Positions 33,471 to 44,714 of a DNA stretch of 64,000 bases are shown here, piece by piece; the stretch's first letter is position 1; each line of letters begins with the position of its first letter. Origin of the DNA: Podospora pseudoanserina (taxonomy: Eukaryota > Ascomycota > Sordariomycetes > Sordariales > Podosporaceae); the NCBI RefSeq assembly GCF_035222485.1, contig NC_085920.1, forward strand, positions 7,612,001 through 7,676,000, read 5' to 3'. Below the pieces are notes generated by a model. The model made no database searches. It was given only the letters and a program-made list of their open reading frames with translations, and was not told where the DNA came from. A program made the translations under genes and the position numbers.

Positions 33471-35492
33471 ATGTGGCCTGCCGAAGCCGTGATAGGGGCT
33501 ATCAGCACCCTGCTCTCTTTACAAGCCGACCATGTCGCCCCTGGATTTATTTCAAGTAACAGTACACCATCATGGCACACCTCTCTAGCCAAAAGAGCAG
33601 CACAGGACTTTTTCCTACGAGTGATGCCCCTTGGAGCATCCATAACGGAAGGGATTGGTTCGAGCAAAGGGACAGGGTATCGCGATCTACTTCGTGCGCA
33701 GTTGCGTACACGGGGATGGAACGTTAACATGGTGGGATCAAAACAAAACGGGCGTTTTGAAGACAATGACAATGAAGGGCACCCAGGCTTGACCATCAAC
33801 CAAGTCCGCGGGGAGTTCAGTAAGACTGGCAAGGCGCTGATGCCAAATCTGGTGCTTCTCAACGCTGGGACGTAGGTCTTCGCAGCCTCCCAATCTCTTA
33901 CGGAGAGAATAACCGTGTGTGCTAACATGTCGATTTAGGAACGACTGCATCCGCCAAATCGACACCAACAACGCGGGAGCCCGCCTAAAAGCTCTCATCG
34001 ATGATGTCTTCACAACCGTTCCAGGGGTAACAGTGGTCGTTTCGACCCTGGCACCATCACGCAAAAACGACAGTTGTTCCGCAGATCTCAGTCAACAATA
34101 TCGCGACTTGGTGACCAATACCTACAGAGGCAACCCACGTATTGGCATGGCCGACTTGCATGCGGCCATCAACATAAACGACCACCTCCATCCCGACGGG
34201 GTACATCCCAACGATGCAGGCTACGCCATCTTTACTTCCCTCTGGATGGAAGCAATCCGAAAACTCGAAGACCAGATCCAGCCTCCCGCAGCAGTGATCG
34301 ACGATGGGCCTGCCAATGTCCAGCGGCCATCTCCGCCAAACGATAAGGAATGCATCCGAACCCCAGGGACAGTGGTAGATGGCACGTATCTGCATGAGCA
34401 AGTGGAAAGGGGCGTCTTGAGCTCGGCGAAAATCCCAAAGCGTGTGGATGGAAGAGAGGCAACTCCCTCACAGATCTTCTTTGCCAATGTTGTCGTCATG
34501 AATAACCTCTTCAAGAGGGGCGAGGAGTTGGATGATCGAATTGCGGTCTATCGTGGCGGCGATGGTGGCAACAGATATGTGTTATCTCAAAACAGGGCTG
34601 GTGGGAATTTCGAGACAAACACGATGGAGTTCAGTGTGGGATTCGACTGCGATGTATCAAAGGGGGCAAGGGTCATTTTCGCTGATTTTGTGAGTACCCA
34701 TCTAGTCTTTGCGCTTTGGCTCGGGGGGTGGTGCTGACTGAATGACCATAACAGAACAATGATGGTTTGGATGACTTCTTCTGTGTCAATGCCAAGGCAG
34801 GCGTTTCGGTCTCCTTGAACCGCGGGGGAAGGCCTCCCAGATTCGAGAGCATCGGGCAGGTGGTGCCGGACCGGGAGGGTTTCACAGCTGATGATGTTCG
34901 AGTTGCCCGTAAGTGTTGACATCAAACCCAGCCAAGCTACTTGGTGCTGACGGCCATTCTCAGAGATCGACGGTGACGGAAGAGCCGATTACTGCCTCAT
35001 CAAAGCTGACAGCAGCATTGACTGCATCCGCCAAAATGGACAAGGAGAATTCAACGGAGCCCTGCAGTTGACCTTTGATAAACTGTCCGGCATTGACAAG
35101 GGGCGTGTTGTGCTGGGAGACATCAATGGAGAGTAAGTCTCGGCATTCTGCCCTAATATGTCTGTCATCTTGACAAACTCCCTGCTGACATTTCACATTT
35201 TTGTAGTTTCCGCAGTGATTATCTGAGAATTGGAGAAAACGGCAACATCCTAGCATTCATCAACTCCGGCATGGGCAGCAACAATGCCCCAGAATGGCGA
35301 GACGCTGGTATCATAACCCAGGGTGGACTTGGCATCATGCCACCAGAGCTTATCAAATTTGGACGGGTCTTCGGTTCATCAAAACTGGATTACATTTACC
35401 TGGACGAGAATGGCGGCAACTTTGAGGTTCATGCCTGGCAAAACACTGGGAAAGGAGGTAAAGTGCGTGTCACAGAGGACTGTCCTCCATGA
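33471..35492 (+). CDS. Secreted SGNH/GDSL esterase with C-terminal FG-GAP repeats
   Basis: Five exons (33471-33871, 33939-34689, 34755-34908, 34964-35132, 35207-35492) give 586 residues. The introns are 55-74 bp, all GT..AG with CTAAC/CTGAC branches. The N-terminus (MWPAEAVIGAISTLLSLQA) is a probable signal peptide. The SGNH blocks are MPLGASITEG (nucleophile Ser), NAGTND and DGVHPNDAGY (catalytic Asp and His). The C-terminal part carries FG-GAP/VCBS-type calcium-binding blades: FADFNNDGLDDFFC, QIDGDGRADY, GDINGDFRSDYL and a final FGSSKLDYIYLDENGG. Introns interrupt these blades at nearly the same place (the Asp-x-Asn/Asp-Gly loop). The enzyme probably cleaves esters of plant polymers outside the cell, but the substrate is not evident. 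Confidence 0.87.
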
Positions 35493-36208
35493 CATGCCTC
35501 ATACATGAAAACAGGGGGAAAGGGTGGTTGTGGGCGAGGCTTGAAGCTTGTAAATTACTTGTAACATATTGTGTATTTCTGAATAGCGCCTTTGATAGGG
35601 CCCAAGAGCAGAGAAACTGTTGGCTCGGGGAAGAAATTCTGCTTCATTCTCCAATACTGAAAACCTTGCTACTTGTGGCAAAAGAAAAAAAAAAAGAAAA
35701 AGTCTATCACTTCTGGCCGCGCCGCCGATCCCCTCGCGCACACGAGTCTTTTCCATATACCGTGCACCCATGCGTTCGGCCTCCGATGCTCCTTCGTTGC
35801 GAGATACCGGCGCCTAGTTATCACCCTCGGTGGTCTCAATCTTCTTCGCCTCCGGATCCTTAGACTTGATATGCTCTAGATTAGCCAAACGTCCAGTTCG
35901 CTCGGAATGTCCACGGCCGGAACGACCAACCTCCTGGGTCGAGCTATGGCTCCGTACTTTCTTCGCCGCCGGGATTTTGGTCAAATGTCTCTGCCGCAGT
36001 TCTCCCCCTTCCGGTGGAACGCCCGACAGGCTGCTCTACCCCGTTTCGGCCTCGGCGTTGGCTTTATACATAGTAGTCCTTGCTGGCAGAAGCCACGGTT
36101 GTCTGTCTTGGTGGTTGATGGTGTGTAGTCTGCAGAACCGCCTCTGTATATGCTCGTGTTATTTCTGGGTGAGATACCCAGCAGCGCCCGGCACCCTTGC
36201 CACATAGA
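35493..36208. other. Intergenic region
   Basis: No gene is supported. Open frames at 35830-36207 lack coding character. Confidence 0.5.
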
Positions 36209-36210
36209 TA

Positions 36211-36431
36211 ACTGAGATACTAAAGTCGGTAATATGCATCAAAGGATAGTCCATATACCTTTCAAGATAATTTTTAGGCCCTTACGGGATAGTTTGTGGG
36301 CCTCTAAAGAGAGTTTGTAGGCCTTCAAAAATAAGTAACAGGCCTTGAAAGATTGTTCAGAGGCCTGTTAACTTACTTTTAAAGGTACATTTTATAGTAT
36401 AATATGGGTCAACTTACTTTAGTGTCTCAAT
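36211..36431 (+). mobile_element. MITE-like element with TIRs and TA flanks, copy B
   Basis: The left end ACTGAGATACTAAAGT (36211-36226) and the complement of the right end (36416-36431, ATTGAGACACTAAAGT) match at 14 of 16 positions. TA dinucleotides flank both sides (36209-36210 and 36432-36433), the usual Tc1/mariner target duplication. The core (36277-36383) is a tandem array of 21-22 bp units starting GGCC. The element is 221 bp long and encodes nothing. Confidence 0.7.
36277..36383 (+). repeat. 21-bp tandem array inside copy B
   Basis: GGCC starts lie at 36277, 36299, 36320, 36341 and 36362, so the period is 22, 21, 21 and 21 bp. The consensus is GGCCTTTAAAGATAGTTTG-like. Similar units occur in elements A and C. 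Confidence 0.75.
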
Positions 36432-36799
36432 TATTTTGTGGGCTGGGGTCCCCGGGTGAAGTTTCTGGGCTATGGAATACGCCTCTTTATCATGGATCGA
36501 GAGGTGCACAAGAGTGCTGGCGTTTGCACCTTGATGGCTTCTTTGCCTGAATTGAAAGCCGACGTCGGCTCTGAAGCCCCTGCAAACGAGTATTGGGGTT
36601 TCACAAAAGCAGGGTCATGCCAGCTTGCTTGATTATCAGATTGCTCAGTGTATTGGGAAAAGGGGCGTTCTCATCCGATTGCAGATCAACTCTGTTGCCC
36701 CCACAACTTGGTCAGCGAGTCGCGAGGTTGTGAAGGGACTTCATTTCTCATCTCAAACTAGAGTCTAGCTCTACTTGTACTGCTCAAAGACTGTTCAAC
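36432..36799. other. Intergenic region
   Basis: No gene is recognised. Confidence 0.5.
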
Positions 36800-38470
36800 T
36801 TAATAACCCTGATTATTTGGGTATCCATACGACTGTCCTTGGTTGGACTGATACTGCTGAGGATTGTACTGTGGGGGAGGTGGGTATTGGTTCTGTTGAC
36901 CATGCCCATACTCCTGTGTGGGCGGAGGCGGAAATTGGTTTTGCTGGCCATGCTGATACTCTTGTGTGGGCGGAGGCGGGAACTGGTTCTGTTGGTATTG
37001 CTGTGTTGGCGGAGGGGCATATTGCTGACTGCCCGAGTAGTTGTGTCCCTGCTGGGGAGGTGGGGGAGGATACACCCCAGTGATGGGCTGGTTGCCGCCA
37101 CCGAGCTGAATGTTGTTGGTCACTGCACCCACTTCTACCCCGTCATCGTTACTTATATCGTCCGGCACAGTAACCTTCACCTTGGGCAGGTACCGCTGCA
37201 CCTTTTGCTCCACAATGCCCTGGACGAAGACCCAGCTTTGCTTCTCAAACTTGCGGTGGCCACCGTTGACGACACCAAGGATGCTCTGGCGGAGGGTCTC
37301 TTGCACCTTGCGGACGAGGCTACGAATCTTGATGAGCAGCTTGGCCTTGATGTCATCACCAAATCCACGGTCCCCACCCGATCTCGAGGCCGAGACAGTA
37401 TTGTCGAGTTGCGAGTCAAACGGATTGCCGCCCAGAATCTTCTCGAGAGGGCGTTGGAACTGGTCTGGCAACAGCTCAAACAGCTGCTTCTCAATCTGGC
37501 CCAGAATCTTGCGGAATTCGAGGCGAACCTCCCTGTGGACCTTGGCCAAACCGTGACTGAGCTTCTCGCTGATGAGTTTGGAGAAGCCGCCCTTGCTCTC
37601 GCCACCATCACCCTCAGCCCTATCCCCAATGCCCCTGGACGCGCCCTCGCCATGTGACTTCTTGCTTCCAAACAAGCTCCCAAACCCCTTGACCAAATCC
37701 TTCACCTGATCCTCAAACTCCCCCTTCACACCATCACCAAGATCCCTCGTGGTAGTGTTCCCCCGCAACCACTTCTTGATATGATCCAACGCAATCTTGG
37801 TAAACTGCTCCGCAATAGACGTATGTTGATCTCTCAGTTTGGCTCCAACCAACTCCTTGATCTCAGGGGTAATCATCCTCGCCTTCTCCTCCGGGTTCCC
37901 AGCCACATCCTTGACAGTATTGCTCAAAACCCCCAAGAGCCCATCCAACTGGAACCCCTGACCACCACCAGGCCCATCATTCCGCTTATCCAGGTGATCC
38001 TGAACCACGTCAAACGCCGCAGAAAAGAACTTCTTCATCCCATCCCCCTCTCCCCCACCTCTCGACCTCGTCTCCCCCTCACCACCAAAGCCCCTTGCTT
38101 GCCCACCACCACCACCACCACCAGAAGTCAAGTTAAAAATCTCCGCCAAATCATCACCCACCCCTCCCGGGCCCGCAACCGCGCCAAAGCTCTTGGTCAA
38201 CTTGGCAATCTCATTCGCAAAAGACAGGCTCTGTCCACCGTACGAATCAGGAACGTCCTCGTTCAGCCCTCTAGCACCAGAGCTAGAGCTGTTGTTGTTG
38301 TCTTTGTCGAACAAGGTCCGGAACGCCTCAATGACCTGCTGCTCGAGGCTATCGATGGTCTTGGTCTGGAAGGTCTCGAGCTCCTCGGTGATGCGGGGCT
38401 GGATCTGGGGGGCGAGCGAGTCGACATAATCGTCAACCTTCTTCATCAGGATGTCGGGAAGGGCGGCCAT
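36800..38470 (-). CDS. Gly-rich protein with Pro/Gln/Tyr repeat tail, unknown
   Basis: A single exon of 556 residues. The N-terminus (MAALPDILMKKVDDYVDSLA) looks amphipathic and helical. A poly-Gly block (about 117-145) and several helix-rich blocks follow (KFFSAAFDVVQDHLDKRN, LGQIEKQLFELLPDQFQ, KAKLLIKIRSLVRKVQETLR). The C-terminal 100 residues contain three copies of a QNQFPPPPTQEYQHG-type repeat, then a Tyr/Gln/Asn-rich end. No named family was recognised. The tail resembles prion-like, condensate-forming segments, but the role is unknown. The start is the ATG at 38470; strong reverse-strand frames are shadows. Confidence 0.72.
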   Translation of the reverse strand: MAALPDILMKKVDDYVDSLAPQIQPRITEELETFQTKTIDSLEQQVIEAFRTLFDKDNNNSSSSGARGLNEDVPDSYGGQSLSFANEIAKLTKSFGAVAGPGGVGDDLAEIFNLTSGGGGGGGQARGFGGEGETRSRGGGEGDGMKKFFSAAFDVVQDHLDKRNDGPGGGQGFQLDGLLGVLSNTVKDVAGNPEEKARMITPEIKELVGAKLRDQHTSIAEQFTKIALDHIKKWLRGNTTTRDLGDGVKGEFEDQVKDLVKGFGSLFGSKKSHGEGASRGIGDRAEGDGGESKGGFSKLISEKLSHGLAKVHREVRLEFRKILGQIEKQLFELLPDQFQRPLEKILGGNPFDSQLDNTVSASRSGGDRGFGDDIKAKLLIKIRSLVRKVQETLRQSILGVVNGGHRKFEKQSWVFVQGIVEQKVQRYLPKVKVTVPDDISNDDGVEVGAVTNNIQLGGGNQPITGVYPPPPPQQGHNYSGSQQYAPPPTQQYQQNQFPPPPTQEYQHGQQNQFPPPPTQEYGHGQQNQYPPPPQYNPQQYQSNQGQSYGYPNNQGY

Positions 38471-39079
38471 TTTGACGGATGATAGGGGTGATGCAAGGCG
38501 CTAAAGATAGGGCAATAAGGGAATAAGCACCGGGTTGGGTTCGATGGTGGGAAAAACAAACTTGAATCGCGTTGCGTCTCTCTCTGCTGGGGGAAGCTGG
38601 GCTGATCGGAGCGGGGTGGAGGGGCTGTTGGGTGCGGCCGATAAGCTGATAAAGCTCCCAGTTGACGTCAGCTTTTGGGGTATTTGTTTGCCACTGTCTC
38701 TTTTTGCCCCACAAAAAATCAGCTTATTAAGTGGGGCAGCGATGAGCTACTACGGTACCTGTAAACCTATTAAATAGCAATTTGTAATTTTCGTTTCTCT
38801 ACTTTCTAATATACTAGTAACTGGTGTCCTTAGTAACTAATCAATAAACCTGACTTTTACTTTTACTACCAACTGATTTAATTTTTATAAAAACTCTACC
38901 TTATTAATTCTAATTGTATATTTATATGCGTAACCTTCTATGCAACTTTTTATCGCGACTTTTATTAGTTTCTAACGTAAATAATCCCATTCAATTATTG
39001 TTAAAAATGGGTCTCTGTAAAAGGAACTGGTGGATACGGCGAAGACACACCTACCCGGCACCCCTGAGGATCTACGTAG
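38471..39079. other. Promoter flank then AT-rich, RIP-like block
   Basis: The first 250 bp are the promoter side of the Gly-rich gene. From about 38740 to 39000 the sequence is very AT-rich with TAA/TTA-dense text and no frames, as expected of RIP-degraded repeat DNA. The adjacent kinase fragment begins where this block ends. Confidence 0.6.
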
Positions 39080-40086
39080 TACAAAGTTAGCTTCGAAGCC
39101 CTGACGCATGAACTCGACAGAGGGTCCAACGGCATGACGATAGAGGCGGCAACTGCATTCCGCGCCGCACTGCTGGGTGTCAAAGTCATGCACGATGGAG
39201 GCTGGCTGCACCGCGACCTGAAGCCGACCAACATCGGCCTCATCGGCAAGCCGCTCCGTTCCGTTCTGCTGGACGTCGGCACTTCCAGGCACATCCAGGC
39301 GGGTGGGTCGTCACGGCCCGAGCCGGGCACGGTCGGCACGGTCGGCTATCTCGCTCCCGAGCTCGAGCTGGAAAACTACGACCACTCCATCATCGACATC
39401 TGGTCCATGGGCATCATCTTGTTCGAGCTGACGTACAACTACCACCCGTGGAAGTACGCCATCAACCCGTGGCGCGATGGCGAGACCAACGAGGCGTTGC
39501 GCCCGTCCTTCCAAAGGAGCTATCAAAATGCCGCCGACGAATGGCCCATGGGGGCACACGCCACCGGAGATTAAAGAGAAGCGCAATGCCGAGGTAAAGG
39601 CGCATGAAGAGCTCGAGGGGATCACCTCTGACGATAGCAGCGACAACAACAACAACGACGACAAAGACAAAGGTGGCAGTATTGATGCCAGAGTTGTTCC
39701 GGAGAACCCAGTGGCATCAGACCGGCCCCGGAGGCCGCGGAGGCCACGCCAAAACATATTGGCTCCCGACACCACCGCTGTCCGCCGAAAGCCTTCTGGC
39801 CGCCCCACACAGGAGGAAGCGGCGGAGGATATCCGAGGAAGACGAGGAAAAAGAGTGCCCGGCTAAGAAGCACGTCAGCTTTGCCCAAGAGGTCTCCGCC
39901 GCTGCAGAAGATGCTGTGTCCAAGAGAGCACAGCAGAAGGGCTGGAAGCGGCGACGGATTCTCGACGTGGGCGATGAAGAGGAGAGGGAGAAGGAGCGGC
40001 CGAGTAAGGTGAGAGCCACCACCGCTCGCCCCAGCAGCATATGGCTGCAGAGACTGCGAGCACGGCCAAGACGACCAGCTGGTTGA
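39080..40086 (+). pseudogene. Truncated Ser/Thr kinase gene, C-lobe only, frame-broken
   Basis: An acceptor-like TAG at 39077-39079 opens a frame reading YKVSFEALTHELDRG. It continues to HRDLKPTN, LDVGTSR (DVG in place of DFG), GTVGTVGYLAPE and a DIWSMGIILFELTY helix. The N-lobe is absent; the AT-rich block lies there. The frame ends at 39574. A second frame resumes near a G-run (about 39550) with HTPPEIKEKRNAEV and an Asp/Asn-rich stretch, and a third gives RRKRRRISEEDEEKE, so at least two frame changes are needed. It is probably a decayed relative of the fungal kinase expansions. An intron instead of one frame change is possible. Confidence 0.68.
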
Positions 40087-40981
40087 CGATGCCACGATTG
40101 TTGCAACACGGCGGCTAGGCTAGCCAGGCGCTAAAGATCGCTACAGCGGGACTTTACTGTTCGTTGTACGGCTGGGTGCATTCTGCTGTGGATTGCACTC
40201 CTATGGCATAGGTTTCAGTAAGTGCACCTCGTTTTGGCGGACTTCCCCATGGTGGATTTCCCGGGCTGAGCAACCCAACATCTGAGGCCACCTCCTTGGC
40301 TACCGAGATCCCGGCTTTGGGCCACAAATGTTGTGTAAGTCAGCCGAAGTGCACGAGGGTTGATTCGCCCACAGTCAGTGTCAAAATGATGTTTTGGGCC
40401 CAAGTTGTTCGTCCAAAGGAGATGCGGGATAGGTGGGTTAGGGTTAAGTGCGTTTATGAAGCCCCTGCATCCGGGCATGTAGGCATGTGATAGTGGTGTG
40501 TTGTATGCTTGGTAATATTCTATATCAATTGTTCACTGGTCGTGTCAGTTCTGCACCGAAAGATTTCGCCAAGTTCCTTTCTGCTACCCAAAAGTGATTG
40601 TCAGGGGCGCATGGATCGACCAAACTTGGCTTTTCATATAAAATCATTGCATAGGTACTTTTCTCTTGGGTAGCATCAAGCCAATCTCGATGTCCGTCGT
40701 CAGCTCAGAGAATGGTTCTTGACAGTAATTTCGGCCACGGGCGGTTCTTGAAGTAAGGACTTGTGATTTTTTTCTTCAAATACCCGTCTTTGAGGGGTAT
40801 GATGACGCAGAACAAATACGCATGTCCAGACAATCCATGCAATCTATATGCTCAGTCCAGAGACCTCAGTGCTTCGCTTCCAAAAACCCTCTTGGTGCGA
40901 TCCAACGGCCGCCTCTGGCTTTCCAAGTCATGTATGTACAACTCCCGCCGAAATATTCTCCCCCATGCCTTTTGGACTGGC
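40087..40981. other. Intergenic region
   Basis: No gene is recognised. Confidence 0.5.
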
Positions 40982-41749
40982 TTAGACACCGCTCGCAAGT
41001 CTCTCGACAATGGCGTCAAAGTCCTGGTTGGCAGCCCCCGAGAAGTCGTGTTGCCAGTATCCATGGACGTCATGGATTGGGATGGTCGAGGTGGGGCTGT
41101 TGGGGGAAGAAGGACGGTTGGGGGAGTAGGCAAAAGCCATGCGGTTTCCTCCCCTGGGGCTCAGGAAGCGGGAGGCGCCGGTGTCGGTCGTCCACGAAGT
41201 GCATCCCTTGCAGAGAGCGGTGTACTGCCAGTGGGTTCCGTTGGACTTGGTGCCGGTCCTGAAAAGGGTGTACTGGGCGTTGTTGTAGGCCTGGGGGGTG
41301 ATATGGCCACTGAAAAGGTTGTCAGCGCATGATCATCCACTTCACAAGTTTCCACCACTTACCCAGCCCAGCGAGAGGAGAGCACCGGCTGGTTCTGGCT
41401 GTTTCTCCAGGCAACAGTCAACGGGTTCCTGGGCATAGAGCCAGCCCAGGCAATACCGGCCCAACCGACATCGTTAGGAATGACGGCCTGGATAACGGCA
41501 TCGTAGGAGGTGTAGGTCTGGACGTTGGCCGGAATGGCTACGCGGTACGTGATGCCCTGGTTTACCCTGTACAGCACGTAGTTGGAAGAAAACACGAGGC
41601 CGGTGTCGGGGTCGCGGTAGATGGCATTAGCCTGCGCCGTCACTTCAACCAGGTCAGCACTCTGACCCCCATGATTTAAACAACCTCCACCACTCACCAG
41701 TTCTGCTGAGCAGGGCCGCGATGAGCCCAAACCACAAAGTCCAGAGCAT
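40982..41749 (-). CDS. Secreted CDH-type cytochrome (heme b, DOMON-like) domain protein
   Basis: Exons 41749-41698, 41642-41363 and 41309-40982 give 219 residues. The introns are 55 and 53 bp with GTGAGT/GTAAGT donors and CTGAC branches. A signal peptide (MLWTLWFGLIAALLSRTVTA) precedes one domain of the cellobiose-dehydrogenase cytochrome family. The expected heme ligands are a Met in the GSMPRNPLTVAW segment, after GWAGIAWA, and a His in the segment IPIHDVHGYWQHDF. A CKGC pair may form a disulfide. There is no flavin dehydrogenase or CBM. Such standalone cytochromes may pass electrons to extracellular oxygenases; the partner is unknown. It is a close relative of the gene at 55446. Confidence 0.82.
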
Positions 41750-43698
41750 ATCGAACCACGAGGTTGGCGAAGGGTCTGTCGAAGAAGAAGAGAACCTTGG
41801 CGGCTAGGTGATGTGCGCGACAAGACGTGGAGGCGGCAGAGGGCTCTTTTTTAGTCTGGGTGGGACGGAAGAAGCCAAGTTGACCAAGACGGCAAGAGTA
41901 CGGGGAAAGGATGCACTTTTGCCATGATTAAGTACAGCGGGAGGGCTGCTGTCGGCATCTCGACTGGATCGCGGGCGTGGGCAACCAAGCATCCCAGAAA
42001 TACCAGGGCGGAGGAGGTTCGGAGGCAAAATTGCTGGCAAATTCTGAAAGCCAAGACTCTGAATGTACGCCTGTTGGACGGGTTTAATCGCGTGACGCCA
42101 TGTTCTGGGGTACTGTTAATCTATTTCGAGTCGGAGAAGGTTGCTCCTCGAAGAGAGGAACGTCGTCGTGGTTTCTGCTGGGCCGTTCCAGGCGGTTGCG
42201 GGTTGTAAGTGACGCTCCACGGGGGAAGGGCGGGGCGGCGCATGGGAGAGCAGCGGTCTTCCTTCCAAGATGAGCGTCGACTTTAGCCGCCCATATTGAG
42301 GGCGGTGGGAATCTGGGCAAACAACAAATGCCAGAGGCCAGCCTCCGAGGGATAAATGGCGTCGGTATATTAAAAGATCGTGCACTATAGCCCAGGGAGC
42401 CGCAACCCCGAACTTGGAACGGGATTTTCTCTCTACAAGAGCTTTATCAAAAAGGGGGGGGTTGCTTCCAATTCGTTTCATTACCACGCTGCTATTTCCA
42501 GGTTCACACGTTGTCTTCTCCAGACACGTGGTGACGACGCAAGGGCGATGCGTGCGAATCATCTCGATTGTCAGCATCAACAACAATCGCCTCGAATCCG
42601 ACTGGCTCGCCCTCGTGGCGACGACCCCCATCCAACCACCGTCACAGTGGCATCGGCCCCGAGTCTTGAACAAGAGGTCCCGGAGGCTGGATCCAAAAGG
42701 ATACTACAAAGCGTCTCATCTTCTTACATTGCCTTGCTTCGTTGTTCCCTTCTGCTTTTATCCATGCCTGCGACGTCAGCCACCACCCGGGCTCCCGCCA
42801 TGGCGCAAGACAGACGATATCCTTCGAGAAGGCTTCTTCTGGAACCCATATCCCGGGTTCACACCTCTTGGCGGGATAATATCGACAAGCCGCTGCCATG
42901 TGGTGGCGACGTAGGTCCTTTGTGCTGCCCCATGGAGTAACGTGATGACCGCTGTGTTCTGGCCAACCGACTACGACTTTCCCTTTTCTCCTGGCGAGAC
43001 TTCAAACCTTGACGCCTGCTACCTGGATGGATACATGGTCGGTATATCTGCTTCCGAGAACTGGACATCCAAGTCACGCCTTGATGGATACATGCTACGT
43101 TGTTTGAGACTCCCTATCCGCGTCCTTTGCTAGTAGCTTGCTTACCCAAGCCTGTGGTACTTGGCTCATTGGAGACCAAAGGGCACTTGTTCAGTGGGGG
43201 ACAAACGCACGTGTATTTGCGGACACAACGGATGATAAGAGAGCTGAGATTGGCAAGTCTGGTGAGGTTGAGGTGCTACAGATCAGTAAATAACTCCTCC
43301 TGCTTGCTGGTTGAGGGATTTTGGTAGAAAGTAAACCCATTTTGTCAAGGCGCCCAAGTTGCGAGTTGATGCGTCCTCTAGACAAGGCCTATGACCACTC
43401 TTTTTCCACCCGGTAATGCTCTCCCACTAGACCCTGTTCAACCCTTTCCCAGTCAGTCGAACATAATGTCTGGTGTGACAGATTGTGAGATATGTGGTAA
43501 GACTTGCCCTCTATCGTCCGCGGAAACACTTCTCAGCTTGGAGAGCTGAGACTATCAGGAAGTTCCTCTCTTTCCTTAAACTTCAGCTTCATCAATTTTG
43601 TTTTCCAGAGCAATCTCTTGTTGTTGGGCGAAGTATTCGTGAATTGGCGTGAAGTGAAGCCATGCACCCAAGCCAGCATGACATCTCCGTGACATTAC
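41750..43698. other. Gene-poor region
   Basis: No convincing gene. Many frames on both strands (for example 42380-42940) lack coding signature. It includes the promoter of the cytochrome gene. Confidence 0.45.
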
Positions 43699-44366
43699 CT
43701 ACACCTCGTGCAAGCCCCGCAAGTGGCGAGTGACTTTATGGTTAGCACTGGCAGTAAACATGACGCTAATCACCCTGTTGGGTTGTCCATCGTGAAGTTT
43801 GACTACTACAGAACTGCTGATAGTGGCATTCAACGTTTCAACCATCCACTGTTCTGCGAGCTTCTCCCAGGACGTACGGAGCGGAAGCCTGAACACAAAT
43901 CGAGCTACAGGAGGGATCTCGTCAGGGAACAATGTGCTCCATGCTGCCTGCATGGATCTGGCAATAGTAGAAATCGGTGGTCAGCTTGGCGCGCCCTGGC
44001 TCCAGCACTATCAGTGTTACACACATACCATTCTTCCTTGCTTTTGGGCCCAGCCCAGCTTGGAACGAGCCTGATCCTCTCAGCCACCGGTGTTGCATAA
44101 TCCTCAGGCATCAGATGTCGCTTCTCCAAGGCCGTCTCAGCCTAAGTCGATCTCCAACCAGCAGCATACAGGTCGGCGCAGGCTTTTATTACCGGCCTCT
44201 TATGGAACCTTTCAGCGGCATACTCGTCGTTTTCCAACTCGGGTACCTTTGAAGCCATTATGGCAACCATGGTGGAGCATCGTTTGCGAAAATTGGCACG
44301 GATCTTCTCCTTGCCGATGACCTGAGCTTCAGGTTGGGCCATGGACGGCTTTGTATCATTCTCCAT
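43699..44366 (-). pseudogene. Decayed protein gene with in-frame stops, unknown family
   Basis: From 44366 a reading frame (MENDTKPSMAQPEAQVIG, ...MASKVPELENDEYAAERF) runs to an in-frame TAG at 44142-44144. The same frame resumes as AETALEKRHLMPEDYATPVA. A 75-90 bp intron-like gap (GTATGT, a GCTGACC branch, TTGCCAG) then leads to a second exon reading MQAAWSTLFPDEIPPVARFV and ending at 43699. Joining them directly would also give a stop at the junction. Two in-frame stops with otherwise coding-like text suggest a pseudogene. The family was not identified; a GNAT-like shape is conceivable but not supported by a motif. Confidence 0.42.
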
Positions 44367-44714
44367 GGTGACGATCTTGTTGACACAAAAGAAGTAGACG
44401 GTCGGAAGAAAATTTATCAGAAGCTATGGCAGCGAGATGTGTGGGGCGAGGTCACTGTCCTGGAAAATGAAGCGCAAAAGTGGCGAAAAGGGTTATGAAC
44501 AGTGAATAAATTTAGCAGCAGAACTAAATCCTACCACTGTGTGAAATACTAGTAGGAAGGCCATAACCAGGAGCAACCAAAGTGTGGGCCTAATGAAAAG
44601 GTGGCTTCAGGAGGCCTGGGAGCGACCACAAGATGGGACTGAAGAAAGACGCGAAGGGTGGTACGGCAACCGATACAACATATTTCTCTCTTCATTTCAC
44701 ATACAATATGGAAC
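44367..44714. other. Intergenic region
   Basis: No gene is recognised between the broken gene and element C. Confidence 0.45.

Noticed and set aside
36277-36383. 21-bp repeats as a CRISPR array
   Set aside because: The units are contiguous with no unique spacers, and this is a fungal nuclear genome.
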